A stretch of DNA of 64,000 nucleotides from an uncultured Acidobacteriota bacterium. GTDB lineage: Bacteria > Acidobacteriota > Blastocatellia > Pyrinomonadales > Pyrinomonadaceae. The notes below the pieces were generated by a model. That model saw nothing but the letters and a program-made list of their open reading frames with translations. It searched no databases and was not told the origin of the DNA. The DNA lies in contig CALMPJ010000103.1 in assembly GCA_937871585.1 (NCBI GenBank), positions 1 through 64,000 of the forward strand, given 5' to 3'. Shown in pieces: positions 42,405-50,534 of this stretch (position 1 is its first letter; the number at the start of each line of letters is the position of its first letter). Both the position numbers and the translations under genes were made by a program.

Positions 42405-43480
42405 TGGCAACGGCAGCAGTAAAGTCAACGACTGAACGCAACAAGCTGATCGCGGCGATCGTGCTTGGCATATTGGCGTTAGCTGCGTTGTATTTTGCGT
42501 TTGGCAGATCGCTGTTTAGCAGCAGTGCCTCATCGGCAAAAGCCACGCCTACGCCCAAGGCTTCGCCGTCGCCGCGTGATCCGGGAAAATTCACGCTACC
42601 GTCGGCTGACGAACAAGCGTTCAACACGCAGACCGTCCCGATCGACTATCGTCCGGGACAGGCATACGCTCCAGATGCGGGCCGTAACATTTTTGCTTTC
42701 TACGAACCGGCAAAACCGTGTCCGCCGGAGATTTGTCCACCTCCACCACCGAAAACTCCGGAGATCAAACCTCCGACGCCGGGACCTACACCTCATTTAG
42801 TTGCGGGATTTATCTCACCGCAAAGCGTGTATGCAGGTTCGCCCGGATTCAGACTTGAGGTCAACGGTGACAGATTTACGCCTGACGTTCGAATTTATTT
42901 CAACCAGACCGAGATGCCGACCACATACGTCAATGCACAGCGTGTGTTCACCGACATTCCCGCGTCGCTGATCTCCGCCGAAGGTCAACGACAGGTGATC
43001 GTTCAAACGCCTGACGGCACGAAATATTCGAATCAGGTGATGCTTGTCGTTCAGGCTCCGCCGCGGCCGACGTTCCAGTACATTGGCATGATCGCGCGGA
43101 AACGTTACAACAACGACACGGCGTATTTTCTTGAGGCAAATAAGCCGACGCCGTTCGGTGCAAGATTGAACGACGTGGTCGGCGGTCGGTTCCGCTTGAT
43201 CAATATCTCGGCGACTGAGGTTGTGTTCGAGGACACGAGCCTCGGATTCAAGCATCGTTTGCCGATCGTTCGATCATCAACGGGTGGCGGATCGCCCCTT
43301 CCGAGTTTCCCAACGAATCCGGGCTTCCCGACCAATCCGGGATTTCCGACCGGAGTTCCGACCGACATTCCCGGAATTCCGAACAACATTCCTCGATATG
43401 TTCCGCCGACCAGTCCTAACCGAAATCCGATAAATCCGGACAAGAAGGATGACGTCGATGACGACGGCGATGGTTACTAA
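42404..43480 (+). CDS. PilP/GspC-like protein with TIG domain
   Basis: 358 aa. It has an N-terminal helix (LIAAIVLGILALAALYFAFG), a Pro-rich linker, then an IPT/TIG immunoglobulin-like domain (FISPQSVYAGSPGFRLEVNG ... VIVQTPDGTKYSNQVMLVVQ), followed by a PilP/GspC-like small beta domain (FQYIGMIARKRYNNDTAYFL, FRLINISATEVVFED). The C-terminus has three FPTNPGFPT-like repeats and an acidic tail. The gene position is that of pilP, but the TIG insertion and tail are unusual. It overlaps the pseudopilin gene by 23 bases (from 43458). Confidence 0.75.
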   Translation: MATAAVKSTTERNKLIAAIVLGILALAALYFAFGRSLFSSSASSAKATPTPKASPSPRDPGKFTLPSADEQAFNTQTVPIDYRPGQAYAPDAGRNIFAFYEPAKPCPPEICPPPPPKTPEIKPPTPGPTPHLVAGFISPQSVYAGSPGFRLEVNGDRFTPDVRIYFNQTEMPTTYVNAQRVFTDIPASLISAEGQRQVIVQTPDGTKYSNQVMLVVQAPPRPTFQYIGMIARKRYNNDTAYFLEANKPTPFGARLNDVVGGRFRLINISATEVVFEDTSLGFKHRLPIVRSSTGGGSPLPSFPTNPGFPTNPGFPTGVPTDIPGIPNNIPRYVPPTSPNRNPINPDKKDDVDDDGDGY

Positions 43481-44153
43481 GGCTAGGCACAGCGAAAAAG
43501 GCATGACACTGTTTGCCGCTATGGCAACGATGGCGATCATCGCTCTCGCTTTGCTAGCCGTCGCACCTAGCATTCAGCAAGAAATTCAACGCGAAAAAGA
43601 AGAAGAAACTATACGCCGCGGCGAAGAGATCGCCGACGCGATACGCCAATACGTCGAATTCTACGGCGGTGCCAAACTGCCGAATTCGATGGACGAGCTA
43701 CTCGAAGGCTTGCCGCAGGGCACCAAGAAACGTCAGATCTTGCGAGCGTCAGCCGCTGTCGATCCGCTGAGCGAAGACGGTAAATGGCGTCTTATCAAGG
43801 CTGACATCCAAAACCTTGGGCCCTTTGCAAAACGCGTACAGGATTTTAATCGCGGGCTGCTGCCGTCGAATCCGAGCCAGGCATTCGACCGTTATTCGCT
43901 CGTGATCGTTAATTCGCTCAACACGAAAAGTGAGTCTGATTCGACCGAGGCAGAGGATTTTGAGGGTGATGTAGTTACCGACAACACGCCATTCATCGGC
44001 GTCGCCAGCCAAAGCCGCTCGAAATCGGTCCTCGCATACTACGGTATCGAGAACCACTCAAAATGGGTCTTCACACCGCTATTCCGCGGCTCCGGCAATA
44101 ACATCTTCGGCGCACGCCCGGGAACAGTAGCTCCGGCACCGGTCGTTCGCTGA
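43458..44153 (+). CDS. Pseudopilin-like protein
   Basis: About 231 aa from 43458, where AAGGAT is suitably spaced. The prepilin peptidase site is EKG-MTLFAAMATMAIIALALLAV: Gly15 precedes the cleavage and a hydrophobic helix follows, but position +5 is Ala rather than the Glu of typical pilins, as in some minor pseudopilins (GspK-type). The rest is a soluble domain with RRGEEIADAIRQYVEFYGG and a KLPNSMDELLEG motif of GspG-like proteins. It belongs to the pilN-O-P-like operon. Confidence 0.8.
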   Translation: MTTAMVTKARHSEKGMTLFAAMATMAIIALALLAVAPSIQQEIQREKEEETIRRGEEIADAIRQYVEFYGGAKLPNSMDELLEGLPQGTKKRQILRASAAVDPLSEDGKWRLIKADIQNLGPFAKRVQDFNRGLLPSNPSQAFDRYSLVIVNSLNTKSESDSTEAEDFEGDVVTDNTPFIGVASQSRSKSVLAYYGIENHSKWVFTPLFRGSGNNIFGARPGTVAPAPVVR

Positions 44154-44155
44154 TC

Positions 44156-45436
44156 CTAATTGTAGTCAAAAACAATATTACAAAACGACTTAACGCCGAC
44201 GTCTAATCGGCTGTCGTCGATCTTGAAATCGGGCGTGTGGTGCGGGAACGCTTGTGTCTCGCCTTTTGCCATGCCGCCGACCCAGAAGTAGAACGCCGGT
44301 GCTTTTTCGCGGAAGAATGCGAAATCTTCGGCACCTGTCACCCACGGAGCCTCATTCACATTTTTCGTTCCTGCTGCTTTTTGAAGTGACGGAAGCATCC
44401 TTTTGACAAGCTCAGGTGTGTTGTATGTGACCGGAGCTTTTGTTTCGATAGTGACCTCGGCAGTCGCGCCCATTGATTCGGCGATCTTAGTGGCAGTTTG
44501 ACGGATCTTGTTGTGAACATCTTTCTGCATTTCGTCGTCGAGCGTGCGGATCGTGCCTGCCATTGTGACTTCCTCGGGAATGATATTCTCGCGAACGCCT
44601 GCCGACATTCTGCCGACAGTGATCACGACCGGAGCCTGAGTCAGGTCGGAGCGGCGAGCGACGATCATCTGTAATCCTGTATAGATCTGCGTGGAAACCG
44701 CTATCGGATCGACGCCGGCCCAAGGGTATGCTCCGTGAGTTTGGCGGCCTTTGACCTTGATCGAAAACCAATCGCTCGCGGCCATTGTCGCACCTGATTT
44801 ATAGGCGATCTGTCCAACTTCGAGGCCTGAGCTAATGTGAATTCCAAATATCGCATCGATCTTTGGACTGTCCATCACGCCTTCTTTTACCATCAGCGAA
44901 GCACCGCCTTCTTCTCCCGCGGGCGGACCTTCTTCGGCAGGCTGGAAGATGAAAACTACCGTTCCCTTCAGCTTGCTCTTCATTCCCGTGAGAACCTCGG
45001 CGGCTCCCATCAGCATCGCTACGTGGGCATCGTGGCCGCAGGCGTGCATCACACCGACTTTCTGGCCGTTGTACTCTGCAGTCTCTTTCGAGGCGAATGA
45101 AAGCGAGTTGCGCTCCGTCACAGGTAAGCCGTCCATGTCGGCACGCAATCCGATCACCGGTCCGGGCTGCGAGCCTTTCAAAATGCCAACGACGCCTGTC
45201 TTTGCAATGCCTGTTCGCACCTCAAGCCCCAATTTGCGAAGGTGATCTTCGACATACTTCGCCGTCTTAACCTCGCGGTTTCCGAGCTCAGGATACTTAT
45301 GAATATGCCGACGCCATTCGATGATCTGCGGCATGAGCTTGGCGGTTGCCGCGTCGATCTCGCGGCTCATATCGAATGCTAACGAAGAAACGGCGGTCGA
45401 GGTGATCACGAGTATCGCGAGCAAGGTTCTTTTCAT
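44156..45436 (-). CDS. Secreted M20-family amidohydrolase
   Basis: 426 aa with a signal peptide (LLAILVITSTAVSSLAF). It is an M20 zinc amidohydrolase of the N-acyl-amino-acid or hippurate type: EWRRHIHKYPELGNREVKTA, GLRADMDGLPV, HACGHDAHVAMLMGAAEVL, EEGPPAGEEGGASLMVKEG with the catalytic Glu, and APWVTGAEDFAFFREKAPAF. Metal ligands appear complete. It is convergent with the pseudopilin gene two bases away. Substrate unknown. Confidence 0.91.
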   Translation of the reverse strand: MKRTLLAILVITSTAVSSLAFDMSREIDAATAKLMPQIIEWRRHIHKYPELGNREVKTAKYVEDHLRKLGLEVRTGIAKTGVVGILKGSQPGPVIGLRADMDGLPVTERNSLSFASKETAEYNGQKVGVMHACGHDAHVAMLMGAAEVLTGMKSKLKGTVVFIFQPAEEGPPAGEEGGASLMVKEGVMDSPKIDAIFGIHISSGLEVGQIAYKSGATMAASDWFSIKVKGRQTHGAYPWAGVDPIAVSTQIYTGLQMIVARRSDLTQAPVVITVGRMSAGVRENIIPEEVTMAGTIRTLDDEMQKDVHNKIRQTATKIAESMGATAEVTIETKAPVTYNTPELVKRMLPSLQKAAGTKNVNEAPWVTGAEDFAFFREKAPAFYFWVGGMAKGETQAFPHHTPDFKIDDSRLDVGVKSFCNIVFDYN

Positions 45437-45490
45437 AATTCTCTCCGAAAATGTAGTAAGGATATTGTAGTCTGAATCGCGGTCGCTTTG

Positions 45491-46639
45491 CTATTGGTTC
45501 TTAGAGATGATCTCGGCGACCTCTGCCAATATGCGTGCCGGGCCTTTGCCGCCAAGATCCTGCCCGACACTTGTATTCACCTGAACCGCGACCGCGATCT
45601 TCTTCTCGGGGAAGTACATCACGTCGGTCAAATAGCCCGGAAAGAATCCGCTATGGCCGTACGATGTTCCTGCTGCGGTCGGCCGAATTATCACGCACAA
45701 ACCATACTTCACGTTCGGACCAAGTTTTGCGGGAACGCCGTCCAACACCTGCGGCAATAGTGTCGCGTCAAACGCTTTGCCCTCGAAATACACTTTTGCC
45801 CAGCGGGCGAGATCGTGCGAAGTCGATGCCCAGCCGCCGCCGGTCCATTCGAGCTGCGGATTGACGACGAACCTGCCGTCGGCGATCATCTCGTCTTTCC
45901 CGCCAAACGGATTGTTCGCTCCAGCATAGCCTTGTATCACGGCCTTTAGTACGGGACCGTCTTGAGCGATCGTGCCGTTCAGTTTGTGCTTTTTGATAAA
46001 CCGCTTGCGAGCATCATCGTAGAATTTTTTGCCGGTAATTCGTTCGATGATCATTCCGAGGACGATATAGTTTGTGTCGGAATAATCCCAACCTTTTCCT
46101 GCCTCGAACGGCGGCTTTTCGTCGAAAAGATAAGCCAGACGTTCTTCCGGCGTCCAAACCTTCATCGGATTCGCCGTAAGAAAATCCGTGAATTCCTTTT
46201 TGAACTCATATCGCACAAGGCCGCTTGTGTGATTGAGCAGCATCCGAACTGTAACGTCCTTCGCATTCGGCAATCGCGAGAACCACGTCTCATTGCCTAA
46301 ATACTTTTCGATCTTGTCGTCAAAACTCAGTTTTCCCTCAGCAACCAACTGAAACGCCAATGCCGCCGCGAACATCTTTCCGGTCGAACCCGCAAGCATT
46401 CGATCGTCGGGCTTCATCGGCGTTTTTGCGGTTCGGTCCGAAACACCAACCGCCAAACCGAACGACTTGCCATCTGCCAAAACAACGCCGAGCGTCGCTC
46501 CGGGAAACTTTCCGGCCTTGTGCCATTCGTCGAGCTTGGCCTGAAGTTCGCTTTGAAGTTTGGACTGTTGAGCGAAGGCACCGATCGCCAAAACAGCGAT
46601 CAGTATGAAAAACTGCGTTATCCGCGAAAAATGATTCAT
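45491..46639 (-). CDS. Secreted beta-lactamase-fold serine hydrolase
   Basis: 382 aa with a signal peptide (FILIAVLAIGAFAQQ). Catalytic residues are in AGSTGKMFAAAL (S-x-x-K) and YSDTNY (Y-x-N), and HSGFFPGY takes the place of the third motif. Such class C-like proteins include DD-peptidases and esterases; the sequence does not indicate resistance. The gene starts four bases inside the stop of the upstream gene, so the pair is coupled. Confidence 0.87.
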   Translation of the reverse strand: MNHFSRITQFFILIAVLAIGAFAQQSKLQSELQAKLDEWHKAGKFPGATLGVVLADGKSFGLAVGVSDRTAKTPMKPDDRMLAGSTGKMFAAALAFQLVAEGKLSFDDKIEKYLGNETWFSRLPNAKDVTVRMLLNHTSGLVRYEFKKEFTDFLTANPMKVWTPEERLAYLFDEKPPFEAGKGWDYSDTNYIVLGMIIERITGKKFYDDARKRFIKKHKLNGTIAQDGPVLKAVIQGYAGANNPFGGKDEMIADGRFVVNPQLEWTGGGWASTSHDLARWAKVYFEGKAFDATLLPQVLDGVPAKLGPNVKYGLCVIIRPTAAGTSYGHSGFFPGYLTDVMYFPEKKIAVAVQVNTSVGQDLGGKGPARILAEVAEIISKNQ

Positions 46640-47529
46640 TTCTTCTTAACGTAAGTGAAATCAAAGGTCGTCGTCCAAGTCTTACCTTCGTCCGACGAAG
46701 TTTCGCCGTGCTGGCGAACGCTGCCGTCGGCGAGTTTGCTGAACGTCATTCGGTTTATCGCCTTCTTTCCATTTACGACCGCATCGGAATCGAGCACCAT
46801 CTTGCCTTCAACGAGGCCGCCGGCGTAATGCGTCAGTGTTCCTTTGTCGTCGACCCAAGTCTGGTGCCATTTCTTGTCGGTCGTGTCGTAGATGTTGTAA
46901 CTTTTTCCCGACGAAACCGGCGTCGACCAATTCTCGGAGATCACGCAATTGCCGAGAATTAGCTGTATGCTGCTCGACCCGACCGTAACACCCTGAGCAT
47001 TCTTAGCGTCCCATTCGCCTATCCAGAAATCGAACTCGCGAAACGACGGACTCGCTTTGCACGGATTGACCGCGATGTCATGTTTTTTGACGAGATCTGC
47101 AAATTTCGCCTCAGTTCGAACCGCCGCAAAGTCTTTGTCTGAGGTCAATGTGTCTGGCGAGATGCCGCCGAGTGTCAGGCAGCGTTCGAGGACCGCGTAC
47201 ATCTTTTCTTTATCTCCGAGCCGAGAATAAGCACGTGCCAACGCCGCCCCGAAAACGGGATTAGGTGACGCCGTCATTGCCGTATCGAGGTGTCGAGCGG
47301 CGTCCGCGACCTTGTCTGCACCAAGCATCGAAACGCCAAGCCGATATCTCGCACCTACATTCTTATCTTCGACCGAAACGATCTTTTCATAGGCAGCGAC
47401 AGCCGCCGGCCAATCTTGTTTCTGAAATGCATCGTTTGCCGCTGTTCGCATTTCCGGTGTAACGGCATTTTGTGCAGCCACCGAAATGGCGAAAATCAAG
47501 CAAGTTATCGCGAGGCGAAGTGTCTTCAT
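46636..47529 (-). CDS. Secreted TPR-DUF1579 protein
   Basis: 297 aa. After a signal peptide (ITCLIFAISVAAQ) there is a helical TPR-like region (NDAFQKQDWPAAVAAYEKIV, ARYRLGVSMLGADKVADAAR) and then a beta-rich domain starting FREFDFWIGEWDAKNAQGVT with GKMVLDSDAVVNGKKAINRM, which resembles the DUF1579/lipocalin-like family. It is translationally coupled to the serine hydrolase gene. The function is unknown; the beta domain may bind a small ligand. Confidence 0.75.
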   Translation of the reverse strand: MKTLRLAITCLIFAISVAAQNAVTPEMRTAANDAFQKQDWPAAVAAYEKIVSVEDKNVGARYRLGVSMLGADKVADAARHLDTAMTASPNPVFGAALARAYSRLGDKEKMYAVLERCLTLGGISPDTLTSDKDFAAVRTEAKFADLVKKHDIAVNPCKASPSFREFDFWIGEWDAKNAQGVTVGSSSIQLILGNCVISENWSTPVSSGKSYNIYDTTDKKWHQTWVDDKGTLTHYAGGLVEGKMVLDSDAVVNGKKAINRMTFSKLADGSVRQHGETSSDEGKTWTTTFDFTYVKKK

Positions 47530-47595
47530 AAATAACGCTCCCTAACTGAGAATTTGGTAATTCTCAGATGCGGCGACACACGTCAAAGGTTGCGA

Positions 47596-48075
47596 TTACG
47601 GCTTCATCGCCTTTTCTTTTTCGTTGCAAGCGCTCGGATCCATTGTCGAGGCACCATTAGCTATTTTCCAGCCTGCGTCGGTTCGCACGAGATTGAATTG
47701 GTTGATTCCGCAGTGCGAGATCTTGTCGCCGACAAAGAAGACGTATCGGCCGTAAACCTGCGCCCAATCGCCGTCGATCGCGACCTTGTGGTCGTACATC
47801 ACTTCTTTGACGGCGTTTGGCTTGGTGAAAAATTTGGTGAATGCATCGGCCGAGATGACGCTGACCTTCGACTTGCCGTCTTTGCCTTTTTGGATGGCGA
47901 CGAGACTATTATCGGCGGTTCCCGTTGCGAGAATTGCGGCAGCATCGGCGGCGCGCATTGCGTCGAACAACGCTTGAACGACACCTAGAACCGCGGTTTT
48001 GTCGTCTGCTTTCTGTGCAGTGACCGAGATCGTGAACAGAGAAACGATAAATAACGTAATTGCGAACTTTTTCAT
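47596..48075 (-). CDS. Secreted NTF2-like (DUF4440/lumazine-binding-type) protein
   Basis: 159 aa with a signal peptide (FAITLFIVSLFTISVTAQ). The body has the cone-shaped NTF2-like pattern: AVLGVVQALFDAMRAADAAA, FTKFFTKPNAVKEVMYDHKV, IDGDWAQVYGRYVFFVGDKI and GWKIANGAS. Such domains are used as ligand pockets or enzymes; no catalytic set is apparent. It starts 9 bases after the amidohydrolase gene ends on the same strand. Confidence 0.75.
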   Translation of the reverse strand: MKKFAITLFIVSLFTISVTAQKADDKTAVLGVVQALFDAMRAADAAAILATGTADNSLVAIQKGKDGKSKVSVISADAFTKFFTKPNAVKEVMYDHKVAIDGDWAQVYGRYVFFVGDKISHCGINQFNLVRTDAGWKIANGASTMDPSACNEKEKAMKP

Positions 48076-48083
48076 TAATACTC

Positions 48084-49502
48084 CTATTTTTTGTGTTCAA
48101 TATACGAACCCGCGATCTTTGGCGCGATCTGATCGAGCCATTTGTTGAGTTCTTCTTGTGTGTACCACTTGCCCTTGAGCATCACGCCGGCACGGTTTTT
48201 TGTCGCATTGATGTCTTTTAGCGGATCGGCGTTGAGCAGCATCAGATCGGCACGTTTGCCTTTTTCGACCGTTCCGGCGACGTTCAGCGAGCCTAGATAT
48301 TCGTGGCTGTTTCGCGTGCCGGCTTCGAGTACGGCATAGTTGGAAAGCCCTGCTTCGCGCAATGCGACAAGCTCGTGGTGCATTCCAAAGCCGTAAAGCC
48401 ACATAAATTCGGGCGTGTCAGAGCCTGTCATTATCTTACCGCCGGCGTCGTAGATCGCTTTGATCAGTTTCTCTCGCAACTCGATCCAACGGGCACGTTT
48501 CTCAAGCGGAACGGTGTTGATCATTCGATTCTTCTTGTAGAAATCGAACCACTGCTGCTGCACCTTTGCAGGATAGAATTTGAAGTCAGGCTGAGCTCGT
48601 ATCTCTTCTTCAGTACGAAGCCGGCCGAAGCTGTTCTTCATAAAGTGATGCGTCGGATCGACAAACGGATTTGAGGCGACCGTCTTTCTCGCAATCTCAG
48701 GGATCTTCGATTCGTCCATGTGGTCGAAGCTTTTCCAGTTGTCGGGCTGGTAAATGTATAGGTCCGACACCGAGCCTTTCATCGGAGCATCAGCCTTTAA
48801 CAGAAGCTCCATATAGCCGTCGAGATGCTCGATCTGCTGTCCGGCCTTCCACGCTCGCTCGACGCCAACGAATCGGCTGTCAGCGTGGCCGACAACGCGA
48901 ATACCGATCTTTTTCGCCTCATCAACAGCGGCCTCATAAGCTTCGGCTTTAATGAAAGTCGTGATCTTTATGAAATCGTAACCGGCGGTTTTCGATTTGC
49001 GGACAGCCTCGCGAGCCTCGTCGGGCGTCGCAACGACAAAGTTGTTTCCCTGTTCACGTCCCGTCAGATGCGGGCTCGCGACAAACACTGTCGGAGCATC
49101 GATATCGCCCTTCGCAGATCTCGAACGTAAGGTAAGAAGCTCGGGCGTTCCGATCATAAACCGCACGGTCGTTACGCCATTCGCGACCATTACACGCAGT
49201 TCGTCCGGACCGATCGAATCGGGATACTCGTCGCTGTCGGAAAGCAGATGCGTGTGCATATCGACAAGGCCCGGAACGAGATATTTGCCTGTGCCGTCGA
49301 TCTTAACCGCATTCTTCGGCACCTTTACATTTGCCGAATCGCCGATGGTCTTAATGATTCCTTTCTCGACGATGACCGTCTGATTCGCAAGCACACGTTC
49401 GCGATCCATTGGAATAACGTTCACGCCGACGAAAGCTGTCGTTTGAGCGTTAACGGCAAGTGCAGACAAAAGAAACAGCGTTGTGAGCAATAAATACTTC
49501 AT
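48084..49502 (-). CDS. Secreted amidohydrolase (imidazolonepropionase-like)
   Basis: About 472 aa from the ATG at 49502, which gives a signal peptide (YLLLTTLFLLSALAVNAQ); a longer frame is not supported. TIM-barrel metal motifs are seen: LVPGLVDMHTHLL, GYDFIKITTFIKAE, IRVVGHADSRF (His), KIMTGSDTPE (Asp) and the C-terminal ADLMLLNADPLKDI. Likely roles are hydrolysis of peptides or cyclic amides; the substrate is not known. It belongs to a minus-strand run of exported proteins. Confidence 0.85.
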   Translation of the reverse strand: MKYLLLTTLFLLSALAVNAQTTAFVGVNVIPMDRERVLANQTVIVEKGIIKTIGDSANVKVPKNAVKIDGTGKYLVPGLVDMHTHLLSDSDEYPDSIGPDELRVMVANGVTTVRFMIGTPELLTLRSRSAKGDIDAPTVFVASPHLTGREQGNNFVVATPDEAREAVRKSKTAGYDFIKITTFIKAEAYEAAVDEAKKIGIRVVGHADSRFVGVERAWKAGQQIEHLDGYMELLLKADAPMKGSVSDLYIYQPDNWKSFDHMDESKIPEIARKTVASNPFVDPTHHFMKNSFGRLRTEEEIRAQPDFKFYPAKVQQQWFDFYKKNRMINTVPLEKRARWIELREKLIKAIYDAGGKIMTGSDTPEFMWLYGFGMHHELVALREAGLSNYAVLEAGTRNSHEYLGSLNVAGTVEKGKRADLMLLNADPLKDINATKNRAGVMLKGKWYTQEELNKWLDQIAPKIAGSYIEHKK

Positions 49503-49512
49503 AAAACGAGCC

Positions 49513-50496
49513 TCACATTCCCCAAATCGCAATGCCGTCCGGTACCGTGCCTGTTTCGACGCGGCCGCTGATCTCCATTTTTTCGAGGTCGATCTTAAGC
49601 GTGACGTGCGGCTCGACGACTGAGACGAATATCGTTTTGTTATCGGCAGCGAACGCAAGGCCGAGCGGTGTTCCTTCGACCTTGAGACGTTTTACTTCTT
49701 TGCGAGTCGCGGTATCGATGACGAGAATTTCCTTAGTCGGGATCATCGTGCAAATGACGTGCTTGCCGTCGGGCGTGAATCTGACTCTATAAGGTCGGCC
49801 TTTAGTATCGATCTTTGCAACCGACTTTCCTTGTGCGACATCGACGATCTCGACCATGCCTTCGGCGTTCAGGCCCGTCCACACTTCCTTGCCGTCGGGC
49901 GAAAGATCGACGGCTTCGGGCTGTTTGCCAACCGCGATCTGCGTGACTCTCGACGGTGCTGGCGGAGCGTTTTGCAGATCAAAAACTGTAACGCTGTCCG
50001 AACCAATGTTCGCCGTTACAATTCTTTTCTGGTCCGCCGAAACCGCGACCATGTGCGAGCCGTTCTGTCCGGTGCCCATCATCCAATCGACCTTGTTCGC
50101 CGTCGGATCATAGCGTGCGATCGCTCGGTTGGTCTCGGCTGTGAAGTAAAGTTTGCCGCCAACAAAATGGAGCCCATGCGGCCGCAATAGCGGTGCGAGA
50201 TCGACGCGGCGAAGTTCTTTCGCCGCTGCAACGTCGATGACAGAGATCGTGCTGCCAGGCGTTTGCGCCCCGTAATTCGCGACAAATGCAAGCTTTCCGT
50301 CGGTCGAAAACACGACCTCGTGCGGACTGTCGCCTACGGCGATCTTGGCCGTGACCTTCATTGTTGACGGATCAACAAGCGCCAGATTGTTGTCGGATTT
50401 GTTTAGTACAGCAAGGACAGGCTTGGCGGTTTGAGCCGCAGCATCAACGGCAAGCGTGACCAAAAGCGCGAATAAGAGAGCGTAACTGCGTTGCAT
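49513..50496 (-). CDS. Secreted YVTN-type beta-propeller protein
   Basis: 327 aa with a signal peptide (ALLFALLVTLAVDAAAQT). Repeats such as NLALVDPSTMKVTAKIAVGD, FVANYGAQTPGSTISVIDVA, VTANIGSDSVTVFDLQ and PDGKEVWTGLNAEGMVEIVD are the YVTN/lactonase propeller pattern, about seven blades. Without signs of an enzyme site, it may bind ligands or serve as a scaffold. It is located 10 bases before the amidohydrolase gene. Confidence 0.83.
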   Translation of the reverse strand: MQRSYALLFALLVTLAVDAAAQTAKPVLAVLNKSDNNLALVDPSTMKVTAKIAVGDSPHEVVFSTDGKLAFVANYGAQTPGSTISVIDVAAAKELRRVDLAPLLRPHGLHFVGGKLYFTAETNRAIARYDPTANKVDWMMGTGQNGSHMVAVSADQKRIVTANIGSDSVTVFDLQNAPPAPSRVTQIAVGKQPEAVDLSPDGKEVWTGLNAEGMVEIVDVAQGKSVAKIDTKGRPYRVRFTPDGKHVICTMIPTKEILVIDTATRKEVKRLKVEGTPLGLAFAADNKTIFVSVVEPHVTLKIDLEKMEISGRVETGTVPDGIAIWGM

Positions 50497-50534
50497 AATG
50501 CAGTACTACGCCGGTGACTGATGAAAGGTTTTGG

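Noticed and set aside
41544-42428. Minus-strand open frame opposite pilO
   Set aside because: It mirrors the pilO gene and gives an Arg/Phe-rich product without domain features; pilO itself is well supported.
43297-43390. Short tandem repeats resembling a CRISPR or minisatellite
   Set aside because: They encode FPTNPG-type Pro/Gly repeats in frame at the end of the PilP-like protein; there are no spacers.
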